Assembly: GCF_002846415.1 (NCBI RefSeq)
Contig: NZ_PJMX01000001.1
Span: forward strand, 8,556,001 to 8,620,000
DNA from: Streptomyces sp. TLI_146
GTDB lineage: Bacteria > Actinomycetota > Actinomycetes > Streptomycetales > Streptomycetaceae
Direction: 5' to 3'
DNA length: 64,000 nucleotides
Shown: piece by piece, positions 6,980 through 15,677 of the stretch
Numbering within the stretch: position 1 is the first letter of the stretch
How the letters are laid out: each line of letters begins with the position of its first letter
Notes under the pieces: model-generated
Told to the model about the DNA's origin: nothing
The model's input: only the letters and a program-made list of their open reading frames with translations
Databases searched by the model: none
Translations under genes and position numbers: made by a program

Positions 6980-7169
6980 ACGTCGACACCCCGAAGCACG
7001 GCGGCAGCGACCGCCAGGCGCACCCGCTCACCAGTACGTAGACGATCGCGGCGAACGGCGTCTCATCAGGCACGTTCTAGGTGCCGCCACCTTGCGGGCG
7101 TACCCGGCCCTCCGGAATCAACGGCCGAGCGATCTCCCACAAACCATCCGGAACAAGCCAACTCCACAT
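6980..7169 (-). pseudogene. IS5-family transposase N-terminal remnant
   Basis: From ATG 7167-7169 the minus strand reads WSWLVPDGLWEIARPL and RVRPQGGGT, then hits a stop at 7077-7079. The same frame resumes after it as FAAIVYVLVSGCAWR and SLPPCFGVS before similarity is lost near 6980. This is the start of an IS5/IS427-like transposase. The DDE domain is missing, so the copy is dead by nonsense mutation and truncation. It lies tail-to-tail with the lectin gene. Confidence 0.75.
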
Positions 7170-7202
7170 ATCGCGAAGGAGACCTCGCGCAACCCTGTGT
7201 CG

Positions 7203-7289
7203 ATGACCATGACCATGACCATGGCCGAAGCCGAAGCCGAAGCCGAAGCCGAAGCCGAAGCCGAAGCCGAAGCCGAAGCCGAAGCCGAA
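7203..7289. repeat. Hexanucleotide microsatellite: 3 x ATGACC then 11 x GCCGAA
   Basis: Bases 7203-7220 are three ATGACC units, and 7224-7289 are eleven perfect GCCGAA units. Reading frames through it give AE, RSR or FG/LR dipeptide runs on the two strands, none part of a recognisable protein. It lies 34 bp upstream of the broken IS5 transposase start. Confidence 0.9.
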
Positions 7290-7536
7290 CGCTACCGCGG
7301 ACGCGGCAACGCCACCCCTGGCCCCTCCACGTCCGCCCCGTGTCCGGGGTGCTGCGCGTCGCTTCGGACGGAGTGTCACTCGTTGGGGTGAGGCAAGCAG
7401 CAGGCGCTTCTGTCGCAGGGGGTGTCCTGGCAGCGTGGCCCTGAAGCAATAGGTGTCAGGCCGCGGCGCGTGCAGGTACGTGGGGACTCCCGCAGTTGGG
7501 CCGTCGTCCGCGCTGGGATGTCGGGGGAGGTGCGAG

Positions 7537-8601
7537 TTGTCAGATCGCGGCACGCTGGACAACTCCGCGTCCGAAGGCTCTGGTCCCGGCTACTACGCCG
7601 ACCCGAGCATCCCGGGCTACGTCCGGTACTGGGACGGCCGTGCATGGGTGCCGGGGAGCAGCCGTCCTGTGCCGGAGGAGGGCAGGGGGGTGCCTTTTCC
7701 GCCGCCCACTTTCCCGACGTCCGTGGCAGGCGCCGTTTTGCCGCCGATGGCGTGGGCGGCCCCCCATCAGAGCCCCTTCGCCTCCGTCGGTAGCGGCACC
7801 AGGTCAGCACCCCTTGTGCGGCGGGTTGCCGCGCGGGCGGTGGACGGGCTGTTCAAGTTCCTTCTCGTCACCGGCGCATCCGCCCCCCTCTGGCTCGATG
7901 CCATCAGTCACATCAGGCAGCAGATCGACCAGGCTGCCGCGGCGGGCGAGTCGGTGTCGGTCTCGTTGCTCGACGGCACGACTGGCGTCCTGTGGGCAGC
8001 GGTCCTGGCCGTCGCTCTGATCATCGGGGTCCTCTACGAAGTTCTGCCCACTGCCAGATGGGGGCGGACGCCCGGCAAGTGGCTGTTCGCGCTCGCCGTG
8101 GTCGATAGTGAGACGCTGACGCCTCCCGGCGTCCGGCGGGCGACGCGGCGCTATCTGATGCGTTTTGCATTGAACGTGATGGTCATCGGCTTCCTCGTGG
8201 GGCTTCGACCCCTGGTCGCCCTCCCCAGGCGCCAGGGCTTGCACGACAAGGCTGCCCATACGTGGGTGGTTCGGCGGAGTACGAACCGTCTTGACGGAAA
8301 GGCGTCGCAGCCCCGGCTTCGGCGGCTGTCCGAGCCGCGGGTGCTGCTGGGGCTCGTCCGCCTGCCGGGGCGGTCCCGTCCTGGGGCGGTCACACCGGGG
8401 GCCTCGGTCGAGCCTGAGCGGTCCCTGAGGGGGAGGCCGCTGGACTTGACGGGGTTGAGCGACCGGCCGGAAACCGCTGCGGCGGTGGGGTCGGTCGAGG
8501 CTGTCCTGGAGCGCGTCTTCCAGGCTCTGGGCCCCCCTCCGGAGGGTCTCACGCGCGACAAGGAACCCGTGGTCCACGGCGGTGGAGGGAACACACAGTG
8601 A
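7537..8601 (+). CDS. DUF2510-RDD family membrane protein
   Basis: The protein has 354 residues. TTG 7537 is preferred because GGGGGAGG lies 6 nt upstream; the frame is open further back without a ribosome site. Residues of about 10-40 carry the DUF2510 signature (PGYYADPSIPG, RYWDGRAW). Residues of about 85-245 are an RDD domain: RRVAARAVDGL at the first helix, three hydrophobic helices, WGRTPGKWLFALAVVD between helices two and three, and GLHDKAAHTWVV at the end. RDD proteins are small transporter-like membrane proteins, some linked to Na+/H+ exchange. The C-terminal 100 residues are polar and basic with no known domain. The next gene overlaps by GTGA, so the two are translationally coupled. 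Confidence 0.8.
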   Translation: MSDRGTLDNSASEGSGPGYYADPSIPGYVRYWDGRAWVPGSSRPVPEEGRGVPFPPPTFPTSVAGAVLPPMAWAAPHQSPFASVGSGTRSAPLVRRVAARAVDGLFKFLLVTGASAPLWLDAISHIRQQIDQAAAAGESVSVSLLDGTTGVLWAAVLAVALIIGVLYEVLPTARWGRTPGKWLFALAVVDSETLTPPGVRRATRRYLMRFALNVMVIGFLVGLRPLVALPRRQGLHDKAAHTWVVRRSTNRLDGKASQPRLRRLSEPRVLLGLVRLPGRSRPGAVTPGASVEPERSLRGRPLDLTGLSDRPETAAAVGSVEAVLERVFQALGPPPEGLTRDKEPVVHGGGGNTQ

Positions 8602-9059
8602 GCCAGGCACCTTCCCCGTCCACCGACCGGTCGTCCGGGCTGGAAATCGTCCTGCAGTGGGCCCAGTTGCCGCCCGAGCACCTGGAGATCGCCCTGAAGG
8701 CGATCGAGCCGGAGCTGGCCAGGGAACACGAATGGCGCATGGAACAGGCCAGACTGAGGGTGCAGGACGACAAGGACCGTCGCCTGCATGCCCTCTATCT
8801 CGGCGGTCTGGTCGCAGGATTTCTTCTCGCTGCCGGCATGCTGACCGGGGCGGTCTTCGTCGGCGTGCGCGGCGCTCCCTGGCTGGCCGCCCTGCTCTCC
8901 GGCCCGAGTCTGATCTCGCTGGCGGGCCTCTTCCTGCTGCGCCGTGTCGACTCCGGGCACACACGTGAATCGGGCCGCGCGCAGCGGGTTGCTCTGTCGG
9001 CCATGGCCGCCCAGCAGCCTGCGCCCGCTGACCCTGCGACCAATAGCGGGGTTGCTTGA
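8598..9059 (+). CDS. Two-helix membrane protein coupled to RDD gene
   Basis: The protein has 153 residues and its GTG 8598 overlaps the stop of the RDD gene (GTGA). Residues of about 20-65 are an amphipathic helix with LPPEHLEIALKAIEPELAREHEWRM and DDKDRRLH. Two close membrane helices follow (LGGLVAGFLLAAGMLTGAVF and LLSGPSLISLAGLFLL), then a short polar tail. The order resembles DUF2335 small membrane proteins, a tentative match. The coupling implies a complex with, or co-regulation of, the RDD protein. Confidence 0.75.
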   Translation: MSQAPSPSTDRSSGLEIVLQWAQLPPEHLEIALKAIEPELAREHEWRMEQARLRVQDDKDRRLHALYLGGLVAGFLLAAGMLTGAVFVGVRGAPWLAALLSGPSLISLAGLFLLRRVDSGHTRESGRAQRVALSAMAAQQPAPADPATNSGVA

Positions 9060-9439
9060 AGGGGAAATCCGCAAGAGCCTGTCTGCGGGGGCGGGGCCTC
9101 AGCCCGCGTGTTACCTGCGGAATCCGACCGTCGAGCCCCGGCGGTAAGGCGCACCCTCCCAGCGCAGCGAGTCACGCTGCTGACCGTCTCGCGGTCACCT
9201 GAACCATGACGGGACGTGACACTGAGAGCGGTTGGCGGATCGCGGCTCCTGGAGCTGTTATGGCTGGCCGTGCTGGTTGTTGGTTTCGTTATGGCTGCAC
9301 GTGAGGCTTCTTGTCCACGCGTGAGGTGCGCCCGCGACTTCTCTATTGGCGTGGCTTACCTCGGCAACGACTTGAGCCCCGCAGGCCGCACGGCACAGGG
9401 CAGGTTGCTTGCACCTTCCAGCGGGGGCCGACCTCGGGG
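9060..9439. other. No gene recognised
   Basis: No frame here has a ribosome site plus protein-like composition. A short hydrophobic run (LLWLAVLVVGFVMAA, near 9255-9300, plus strand) is the only coding-like trace. Confidence 0.4.
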
Positions 9440-9476
9440 GCGTCCCCGGCAGGGAACGGACGCGGCCCGGGGACGC
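9440..9476 (-). terminator. Hairpin directly after the lanthipeptide gene
   Basis: Perfect 10-bp stem GCGTCCCCGG/CCGGGGACGC (9440-9449 with 9467-9476), starting 3 bp after the stop codon of the precursor gene on the minus strand. Confidence 0.65.
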
Positions 9477-9479
9477 GGC

Positions 9480-9599
9480 TCAACGGGTCAGCAGGCTGAT
9501 GCCACTGTGGTGGCACTCCACTGCGCTGAAGGTGCTCAGGGCTGCGGTATCGGCTTCGCTCGGGGCGGGGGTAAGGGCCTGCAGGTCAAGGAGGGACAT
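9480..9599 (-). CDS. Class III lanthipeptide precursor, SapB/AmfS-like
   Basis: The product has 39 residues and the gene is too short for routine gene calling. ATG 9597-9599 has AGGGGAAG upstream at 6-nt spacing. The leader MSLLDLQAL carries the LxDLQ helix motif that LanKC synthetases bind, as in RamS (LFDLQ) and AmfS (LLDLQ). An Ala/Pro/Glu linker and the core STFSAVEC (22-29) follow, an exact Ser-x2-Ser-x3-Cys labionin/lanthionine motif. A second motif, SGISLLT (32-38), ends in Arg39 (CGT) where Cys would be expected; TGT to CGT is a single base change. No LanKC synthetase, transporter or ram-type regulator is in the window, so it is an orphan. SapB relatives are surfactants for aerial growth. 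It may be modified in trans by a distant synthetase. Confidence 0.6.
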   Translation of the reverse strand: MSLLDLQALTPAPSEADTAALSTFSAVECHHSGISLLTR

Positions 9600-10120
9600 G
9601 ATGTCTTCCCCTGACGCATGCTCAGCTTGAGCCGTACGGGTAGCCGTCCTTCACCGAGGAACAGCTCTGGTGGAGGGAAGCGGAAACGCGGCTAGGGACC
9701 TGTTGCGGGCGTGCCGATGGCTGGTCAAGTACGCCGACGAACACGCCTCCTCCGACGGGACTCCCGACCCCGGGCGGGCAGATCGGGCCGTTCCAGCCGC
9801 ACGCCCGCACCACACTCGTAGGTGGTCCTCGTGGTGAACCACCGTCCAGGCGTCATATACCTGCTGGGACGGCGGGTCGCTTGCGGACGAGGACGCGGCC
9901 CGGATCAGTGTGCGGGCCGTCCGTCGCGCGCCCGCGCCGTCGGGCCCGGGCGAGCGGCCTGCGACGCCCGGTTCTGGCGAGCGAGCAGACAGGCATGGAG
10001 GCGGCGCGCCCGAGCACGGGTGAGGGGTCGTGATGGAGCGCATTCGGGCGCTGCAGAGTCGGATGTTAGAAGTGGCCTGCCGCGGGTAGTCGCCCGGGCA
10101 GAGAGCGGAGGTGACTCGGC
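9600..10120. other. Mostly non-coding; short protein-like fragment
   Basis: Plus-strand frames at 9650-9700 (TEEQLWWREAETRL) and 9690-9835 (RACRWLVKYADEHA) look like two halves of one frameshifted small gene, but I cannot name it. The rest shows nothing. AGCGGAGGTGA before 10121 is the next gene's ribosome site. Confidence 0.35.
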
Positions 10121-10537
10121 ATGCTGTTCCTCGGACTTCTTCTGCTCGCCGCGACCGCTGCCTTCACGGGACTGGCGATCTCCGACAACCTCGGTGGCGG
10201 GCCCCATTACACGGTGTCACTGCTGGGCAACGACGTCGCCACCATGAGTACCCTGGCGATCTTCTGCGCCGGGCTCGCCCTGGCTCTGATCTTCTCGCTG
10301 GGCCTGTGGATGGCCACCGGGGGAGCGATGCGTCAGCGCAGCCGAAGGCTTCGGATGCGCGCCGAACGCGACGCGCTGGCCGCCCGGCTGTCCGAGCGTG
10401 AGGCGGCCGCGGGGCCGCAGGCGTCGGTGACCGTCGGCCAGGCGGATCCGGCGGTGACGCCCACGCCACCGGGGCCCGTGGGTGCGCGCACACCGCACCG
10501 CCACCGGGCCAGGCGGATCCACCTCTTCGGCCACTGA
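10121..10537 (+). CDS. Small membrane protein, LapA-like topology
   Basis: The protein has 138 residues. ATG 10121 has a near-consensus site (GGAGGTGA) 9 nt upstream. Two membrane helices (residues of about 1-20 and 42-66: LFLGLLLLAATAAFTGLA, TLAIFCAGLALALIFSLG) flank a short loop with DNLGGG. A basic coiled segment follows (RQRSRRLRMRAERDALAARLSE), then a Pro/Ala-rich tail ending in basic RHRARRIHLFGH. The layout of two helices plus coiled coil resembles LapA/DUF1049-type proteins, but no function can be assigned. It stands alone. Confidence 0.7.
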   Translation: MLFLGLLLLAATAAFTGLAISDNLGGGPHYTVSLLGNDVATMSTLAIFCAGLALALIFSLGLWMATGGAMRQRSRRLRMRAERDALAARLSEREAAAGPQASVTVGQADPAVTPTPPGPVGARTPHRHRARRIHLFGH

Positions 10538-11150
10538 GACTGGACGGCTCAGTCCGCCCGTCTAGCGGCGACGAGCCATGTGCGCCGGGCCGAGCGCTTG
10601 GCCACGGCCTCTTCGGGGTAGTGGCGACAAGCGCTGCGCCGACACCTGTCGCCCGGCGCTCCTGGTCGACCACCCTGTGCAGGATGAAGGCAGGAGTGGA
10701 ACCGTCCCCGCAACCTTGACTCCTCGCCGCCCGGTCCGCTGCGGCTTCGGCCGGGCGGTCGGCACGGCTGCGCGGCCGCGGAGCTCGGCACGGGTACCTG
10801 GCCGGTATGCGGGCACACCGCGTGACGCCGCCGAGGCGGGCCCGATGTCGTGATCGAGTTGTCGATACGCCGCTTCCGCTGCGAGAACGCTGCTTGCCCC
10901 GGCGGAGACGCTAGCTGAACAGATCGAGGGACTGATGGCCGTCACCAGTCGGCGGACCTATTTGCTGCGATGCGACGGGCGTTGATATGGATCGGGCTGG
11001 CCGCGGCCCACCGGGCCGGAGCCCGTTCGCCGGAATCTTGTACGTGCCCCTCTGGGGAGGTCCTTGCGGCGTCGCGACGGCCGGCACCCCCGGCCCACCG
11101 ATCCGAGCCATGCACAGCTCGGACGGGGCACCTGACATAGGCCCGTTACG
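10538..11150. other. No gene recognised
   Basis: 613 bp between the small membrane protein and the HATPase-like gene. All open frames are high-GC shadows without ribosome sites or family motifs. Confidence 0.5.
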
Positions 11151-11654
11151 TCAGCAGGGTGACTGCGGACTCGTCGGCTCGGCCCATGGCATGCGGCACG
11201 CGACGCGGAAGTGACCTTCCCGGGTGCGCTGCACGTCGAGTGCTTGGTCCGCTCCGTAACTCTGTGGGCTCGGGTCCGGCATGAGGGCGGATCCCTGGTG
11301 GGAGACGCAGGTTGCGGGCAGCCAGGCAGGCCGCTCCGCGCCGGGGTGCTCGATGCAGTCGGTGACGGCCAGGGTGATCCCTCCCGGATCGGCCTGGATC
11401 CACAGCCGGTATCGCGGCTGCTCACTGTGCTCGACGAGATAGCGCGCGGCGGCCGTCGCCATCTCCGCCAGCTGCTGGACCAGGGAGGTGGGGACCGTCA
11501 TCGCGGTGAGCAGGCTCCCCGCGGCCTCTCCCAGCAGGGTGTGGGTGCGTTCGGCGCGTTCGGCCTCGACTGCGAGCGACACATGAAGGAGCGAATTCCG
11601 GGAGGTGTCCGACGCGCGCGCGAGGGTGGGGGAGGACTGGGTGGGGTGCGGCAT
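11151..11654 (-). CDS. HATPase-like regulatory protein (RsbW-type fold, degenerate)
   Basis: The protein has 167 residues. I chose ATG 11652-11654 because GGGAGG lies 6 nt upstream; the longer frame to 11870 is low-complexity. The middle (LVQQLAEMATAAARYLVEHSEQPRYRLWIQ, then ADPGGITLAVTD) follows the layout of HATPase_c_2 anti-sigma-like proteins. An N-box-like helix is followed by a strand and the VTD turn. The helix has ATAAARYL where kinases have ELVTNAVRH, so the Asn needed for Mg-ATP is absent. Many such proteins occur in Streptomyces as partners of STAS or GAF proteins. ATP binding is doubtful. Confidence 0.6.
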   Translation of the reverse strand: MPHPTQSSPTLARASDTSRNSLLHVSLAVEAERAERTHTLLGEAAGSLLTAMTVPTSLVQQLAEMATAAARYLVEHSEQPRYRLWIQADPGGITLAVTDCIEHPGAERPAWLPATCVSHQGSALMPDPSPQSYGADQALDVQRTREGHFRVACRMPWAEPTSPQSPC

Positions 11655-11959
11655 GGGTTGCCTCCCGCAGAGAGAGGTGAACGGCTGCGGGAGGCGGGGC
11701 CGGTCGGACGCCACACCTGCCGCTGCTGTACGACAACAGCACGGGCCGGGGTCCAGGGCGTACCGGAGAAAGTACGTCATGGGACTGCGTTGTGCGTAGG
11801 GCCTCCTCGGCCATCTCTGCGCGACGAGGGGAAATGTGGCCGCGTTTACGTCAGTTGGGGGACCACTCATGTCAAGAATGTGGACGAGAATTCACCCGAA
11901 AAGGTGAATATCAACTCGCGTAAAGCGGTCTGTCGTAGAGGTGATGCCGTCGGTGGCAG
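11655..11959. other. Upstream region of the HATPase-like gene
   Basis: GTCATGGGACT and neighbouring sequence show no gene. The part from about 11870 to 11960 is the decayed edge of the IS481-type remnant. Confidence 0.4.
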
Positions 11960-12330
11960 GGCCGTCTAGAACTCGACAGCCCGGCCGTGTGATGCATCCG
12001 CTGGTTTCCGTGGCGGGGCAGCGGCATCGCCCGGGCATCGATGGCCGCCTGGGCAAGGCTATGCGGACCGCGCGGGCCGAAGGCTCGGTCACCGCCTTCG
12101 CGATCACGACGAAGTGGGAGCGGTCGTCGATACCCGTGATCAGCTTGCACTCGCGTCCCCGTCCAGGTTGACGCCGTCCATGATGTTGAGCTGGCCCAGC
12201 TGCACCGGAGTATCGCGCTGTCGACGCCGATGGACGCGGCGATGATTTTGTTCCTGGGCCGACCAGCCCGTTGCGCATCAGAATGCGATGCACGGTGGAG
12301 CGGACCGGCACCGGTGTCGGCCCGCTCCGG
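11960..12330 (-). pseudogene. IS481-family transposase remnant
   Basis: The minus strand reads RSTVHRILMRNGLV (12311 downward), then GRECKLITGIDDRSHFVVIAKAV and TEPSARAV. That is the helix-turn-helix end and the first DDE block (LITGIDDHSRF) of IS481-type integrases. Between these blocks and after them the frame is scrambled, and upstream N-terminal pieces (LTSRSRSSADP) are in another frame near 12370-12400. The catalytic D and E of the later blocks are gone. Confidence 0.7.
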
Positions 12331-12563
12331 TGCAGTTCATGCCCGATATGGCGGACGTCCGCGGCGCCTTGTGGAGGCGCCGAGGCTCACTGGGTCGGCC
12401 GACGAACGCGAACGGCTCGTCAAGGCCGTCGGGCGAGACCGTTCAGTTGGGCGACGGCGACACTGGCCGCCATCTGATCTGTTCCAGCCTCCTTTGGCTG
12501 CACAGAGCTGGGAGGTGAGAGAGATCGATTTTCCTGACGGGGTGTGTGAACAGGCCATTGTTT
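12331..12563. other. IS481 N-terminal debris and spacer
   Basis: Contains frame-scrambled N-terminal transposase pieces near 12370-12480 and no intact gene. Confidence 0.4.
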
Positions 12564-12630
12564 AGGTAATTTACCTGTTTCGAGACATTTGATCATTATT
12601 TGCCATGCTATAGGGATAATTTCCCTATAG
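12564..12630 (+). promoter_or_regulatory. AT-rich promoter/operator island with two palindromes
   Basis: AGGTAATTTACCT (12564-12576) is a perfect palindrome around a central T. CTATAGGGA-TAATT-TCCCTATAG (12608-12630) has perfect 9-bp arms and a 5-nt loop. Both lie in a stretch strikingly AT-rich for this genome, just upstream of the glycine-rich protein gene, and probably bind a regulator. Confidence 0.6.
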
Positions 12631-12686
12631 GTTAGGTGTTGTCAGTCGGAGAATTTCTTCGGCTGTACAACCGAAAGGCGTACCTC

Positions 12687-13313
12687 ATGCGCTCCATGCG
12701 CACCATCGCCATCCCCCGAAGCCTTCTCGTCGCCGTGTTCGCCGTAGCCGGCCTCGCCGCTACCCCTGTCCTCGCTTCCGCGACGGCACAGACCAACACG
12801 GGCATCGCCCGCACCCACACCGGCCTTGGAGCCCTGGGGCTCCCCGGTGGCAACGGAGCCAATGGAGTGGGGAGCGACGGTGGGATCGGTGGCCTGGGTG
12901 GCACCGGTGGCGCGGCCGGCGCCAACGGCAACGGCGGCAACGGAGGCGCGGGCGGCAACGCCGACGGCGCCCTGAGCGTCGGCGGCGCCGGTGGTGCGGG
13001 AGGTGCCGGCGGGGCCAACGGCAATGGCGGCACTGGCGGGTTCGGTGGCGCCGCCACCCTCAATGGCACCGGTGGCAAAGGCGGCGTAGGGGGCGTCGGC
13101 GATGCCGGGGCCGGTATCCCCGGCGGCACGGGCGGCAACGGTGGTGCCTCCACAGCGGGAGGCGGCCACAAGGGCGGTACGGGTGGCGCCGGCGGCGCTG
13201 CCAGCCCCGTATGCCCGGGCAAGCCGGGTGGCAACGGCACCGCTGCGACGTTCGGTGCTGACGGCACCACAGGTGTCACCGGCGCTGCCGGTCGCACCAC
13301 CCTTCCCTGCTGA
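12687..13313 (+). CDS. Secreted glycine-rich repeat protein (PGRS-like)
   Basis: The protein has 208 residues. ATG 12687 opens a typical Sec signal (MRSMRTIAIPRSLLVAVFAV, cleavage after ASA at about residue 36). GAAAGG lies upstream. Residues of about 55-185 are near-perfect Gly-Gly-x/Gly-Asn-Gly repeats with Ala, Asn and Thr, like mycobacterial PGRS or other left-handed glycine-rich beta-rolls. A few substitutions break the pattern (LSVGG, ATLNGTGG). Two cysteines near the end (SPVCPGKPG and TTLPC) may clamp the C-terminus. There is no sortase or membrane anchor, so it is probably released or wall-associated. The AT-rich palindromic promoter and a strong terminator mark it as an independent gene. 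Confidence 0.8.
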   Translation: MRSMRTIAIPRSLLVAVFAVAGLAATPVLASATAQTNTGIARTHTGLGALGLPGGNGANGVGSDGGIGGLGGTGGAAGANGNGGNGGAGGNADGALSVGGAGGAGGAGGANGNGGTGGFGGAATLNGTGGKGGVGGVGDAGAGIPGGTGGNGGASTAGGGHKGGTGGAGGAASPVCPGKPGGNGTAATFGADGTTGVTGAAGRTTLPC

Positions 13314-13339
13314 GCGCCGCACGACCTGGCACGACCAGT

Positions 13340-13387
13340 GAAAGGCCGGTCCTCTTGCCCCTTCAGGGGTGGGAGGACCGGCCTTTC
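13340..13387 (+). terminator. Strong terminator of glycine-rich gene
   Basis: Perfect 15-bp stem GAAAGGCCGGTCCTC with its complement (13340-13354 and 13373-13387). The right arm ends in CTTTC. Confidence 0.85.
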
Positions 13388-13779
13388 GCGTGGATGCCGA
13401 GGCACGAGGAGGGCCGGCCCCATCGGCCGCCAGGTGGGTGCCGGGTATCCGGTATGCCGTCGGGCCCCACCCGAACGCAGCCTGGGCCAGCACCCATCAG
13501 AGCATTCCGGGAAAGCACGACCGAACCTCCGGTTCGCAGGGGCGTCGGACAGCTGCTGGTGCACTCTGTGTTCCGCGGGTCCCGGCGAAGCCGAGTGGCG
13601 CGGCCGTCGTCGCTGTCACAGGCTCAGCACCAAGGAGCAAGGCGGGAAAGGGGAATGGGGGAGGGCATACGGGGAGTAGGCGAGGTGGCAGGAAGCCGCC
13701 GGTTTCCCGGAGAGTCTGGCACCATGCAGCGACATCGCAGTGTGGGACAGCGTCGACCCAAGGAAGCAGGCAGTCGAAG
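13388..13779. other. No gene recognised
   Basis: Nothing beyond shadow frames. The DUF1003 ribosome site (GGAAG, near 13761) lies at the right end. Confidence 0.5.
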
Positions 13780-14184
13780 ATGACCGAACGCGGCGGTACG
13801 AGGCAGCACCATCCGGTCGTGGTCGCGCACCGGACCCACCGCGCCGGCGACGCCCAGTTGCGCATCGCTGATGCGATCACCAAGTTCGCCGGCTCCATGA
13901 CGTTCGTCTATCTGCATGCGGTCGGCTTCGCCCTCTGGATGCTGTTCGTGGAATCCAACCCATGGCCCATGCTGACCCTCGTCGTCTCCCTTGAGGCGAT
14001 CTTCCTTTCGACGTTCGTCATGATCGGCCAGAACCGGCAGGCGGAGTTCCAGCAGGCGAAGGCCGATCACGACTTTGTCGAGCAGGAACTGGAGCTCAAG
14101 ACGAACACCGAGCTGACCAGGGCCATTCACACGATGACCGCAGAACTTCACCGTCGGCTGCTGACCAGCCCGGAGCACCAATAG
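13780..14184 (+). CDS. DUF1003 membrane protein
   Basis: The protein has 134 residues. ATG 13780 is the first start after which the family pattern begins: RIADAITKFAGSMTFVYLH, a first membrane helix (AVGFALWMLF), NPWPMLTLVVSLEAIFLSTFVMI as the second, then NRQAEFQQAKADHDF and a C-terminal coiled coil (EQELELKTNTELTRA). This is the full DUF1003 layout at normal length. The family is widespread and has no proven function; both ends are predicted to be cytoplasmic. Single gene. Confidence 0.9.
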   Translation: MTERGGTRQHHPVVVAHRTHRAGDAQLRIADAITKFAGSMTFVYLHAVGFALWMLFVESNPWPMLTLVVSLEAIFLSTFVMIGQNRQAEFQQAKADHDFVEQELELKTNTELTRAIHTMTAELHRRLLTSPEHQ

Positions 14185-14763
14185 CGCGGCCGTAGTCTCA
14201 ATTGCGGCCTCCTGCGCGGCTACCTCCGCCCCCTGGGGATCACCCCGCTACGCCGGTCTGCCCTGTCTGCGCAGCAGTGCGCGAGCTGCGGTGCCGTGCC
14301 TTGCGGCTGACTGTGCAGTGAGCCGCAGCGCAGGCTCGATGATGCCGACGCCGGCGCGTACGACCGCCATTCCCTCCACGCCCCAAGGCGGCGTGCTCCT
14401 GGTGGGCTGGGCAGGCGTGGTCTCGGACGAGTGCAAGTTCGGCTGGGGGAGCGATCGAGATACCTCCTCCCGCTCGCGCGTCCGCTCCGACGCGGCGCCC
14501 ACAAGGCCACCCTGGGCCGACGCCCAAGCCCGCCTGCTGCTCCTCATCGACTGTTCTGAGAGACCAGGGCGGGCAAGGGCACTGAAGGGCGCATGAAGCT
14601 CGCCGAGCTCGACTTCCTGCTCCGCTGCCCCGGCCGATCCACCACGCTCCTGGCCCCTCGACGGCCCAACGTCGACGCCCTGCCACAGGTGCGGCAGGTT
14701 CGCGGGCGATGTTCTGCCAGACCGTCGGCCGGCCCGCCGACGATCTCGCGGAACGCGTCCCGC
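14185..14763. other. No intact gene
   Basis: Long minus-strand frames here (to 14821) have no family motif. They are probably decayed sequence linked to the truncated DUF5994 gene next to it. Confidence 0.4.
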
Positions 14764-15189
14764 TCAGCGCGTGCGCCTCGAACACCGAGCGGACCCCGTC
14801 GCCGTCGGGCTCATGCACCACCTCGTCGCTCGCTGACTCTCAGGGCCCGTTCCGATCGCGCGAGAGGCCGGCGTCGAGCCCGGGCGGGGCAGATGTGGCA
14901 CCCTGCGCGGGATGACCGGCCAGTGCTCGGGGTTGACAGCGATACGGGTGATGCGGCCCCAGACGGTGTCCAACACATCGGTCAGCGCGGGCAGTTCGCA
15001 CGGCCGATCACGCGACCGGGGCCACCAGGCACCGTCGAGGAGTCCACGGGAGGGGCCGTCCGGCTTCAGGGTGAGACGGGCGGGAGGGGCTGCGAAGGGT
15101 GCGGGTCGCGGCAGAGGGGCTTGGAAGGCCGCGTTCACGACGCGGACCCGTCTCCGGGCCGCCCTTGTGAGTAACGGCCCGGGTTTCAT
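14764..15189 (-). pseudogene. Truncated DUF5994 protein
   Basis: From ATG 15187-15189 the frame reads ARLTLKPDG, GLLDGAWWPRSRD and LPALTDVLDTVWGRITRIAVNPEHWPVIPR. That is the conserved first half of DUF5994 (the intact paralogue at 16725 has RIDGAWWPRSSD). After about residue 90 the expected WDLLVVPP block is missing and the frame continues as low-complexity basic sequence. The second half has therefore been lost by frameshift or deletion. Confidence 0.7.
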
Positions 15190-15677
15190 CGTTCACCGGG
15201 GGCGACCCGGTGTGGAAGCCGGTGTGCGAGATGCCCTCGGTGTCTCCAGCCTACTGCTTCCGCCCTTCACCGCTGTGGCCACCGCACCACAAACAAGCGC
15301 GGGAGGGACTGCCCCAGGGCGGCAGGAGTACGCTGACAACTTGAGGACGCGCCGTACGCCGGTGTTGGGACCGGTGGTCTCCTCCTCGCCGCGGCCTGGC
15401 GGGACGGGCACGAGACCGTATCTCACGATGGACGCCTCGCGCGTCGTAGGCCCCGCTCCACTGCCGCCGGAGCGACCGCCGAACGCACTCACCAGGCCTG
15501 ACCGCCCGGCGGCCCACCGCCACCCGCCACGTCCTGTCCAGTCCGAGCTCCCCCATCCACCGTCCGTGCGACTCGCATCCGCTCTCGGCGATGCCCTCCG
15601 CACGCATGTCGAAGAGTCGAAGAGACGCAGCCCAAGACCCCGGCCGCACTGTCAGTCACCGAGGTCAAGGACCGCGC
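15190..15677. other. Upstream region of desaturase gene
   Basis: No gene found on either strand. It presumably holds the promoter of the desaturase unit, but I see no clear -10/-35 pair. Confidence 0.4.

Noticed and set aside
7077..7562. Minus-strand protein with long FG/HG dipeptide run
   Set aside because: The run is a translation of the GCCGAA and ATGACC microsatellites; only its last part, the IS5 N-terminus, is a real remnant.
12632..13564. 310-residue Pro-rich minus-strand frame
   Set aside because: Mirror of the Gly-rich repeats on the plus strand; no start or ribosome site.
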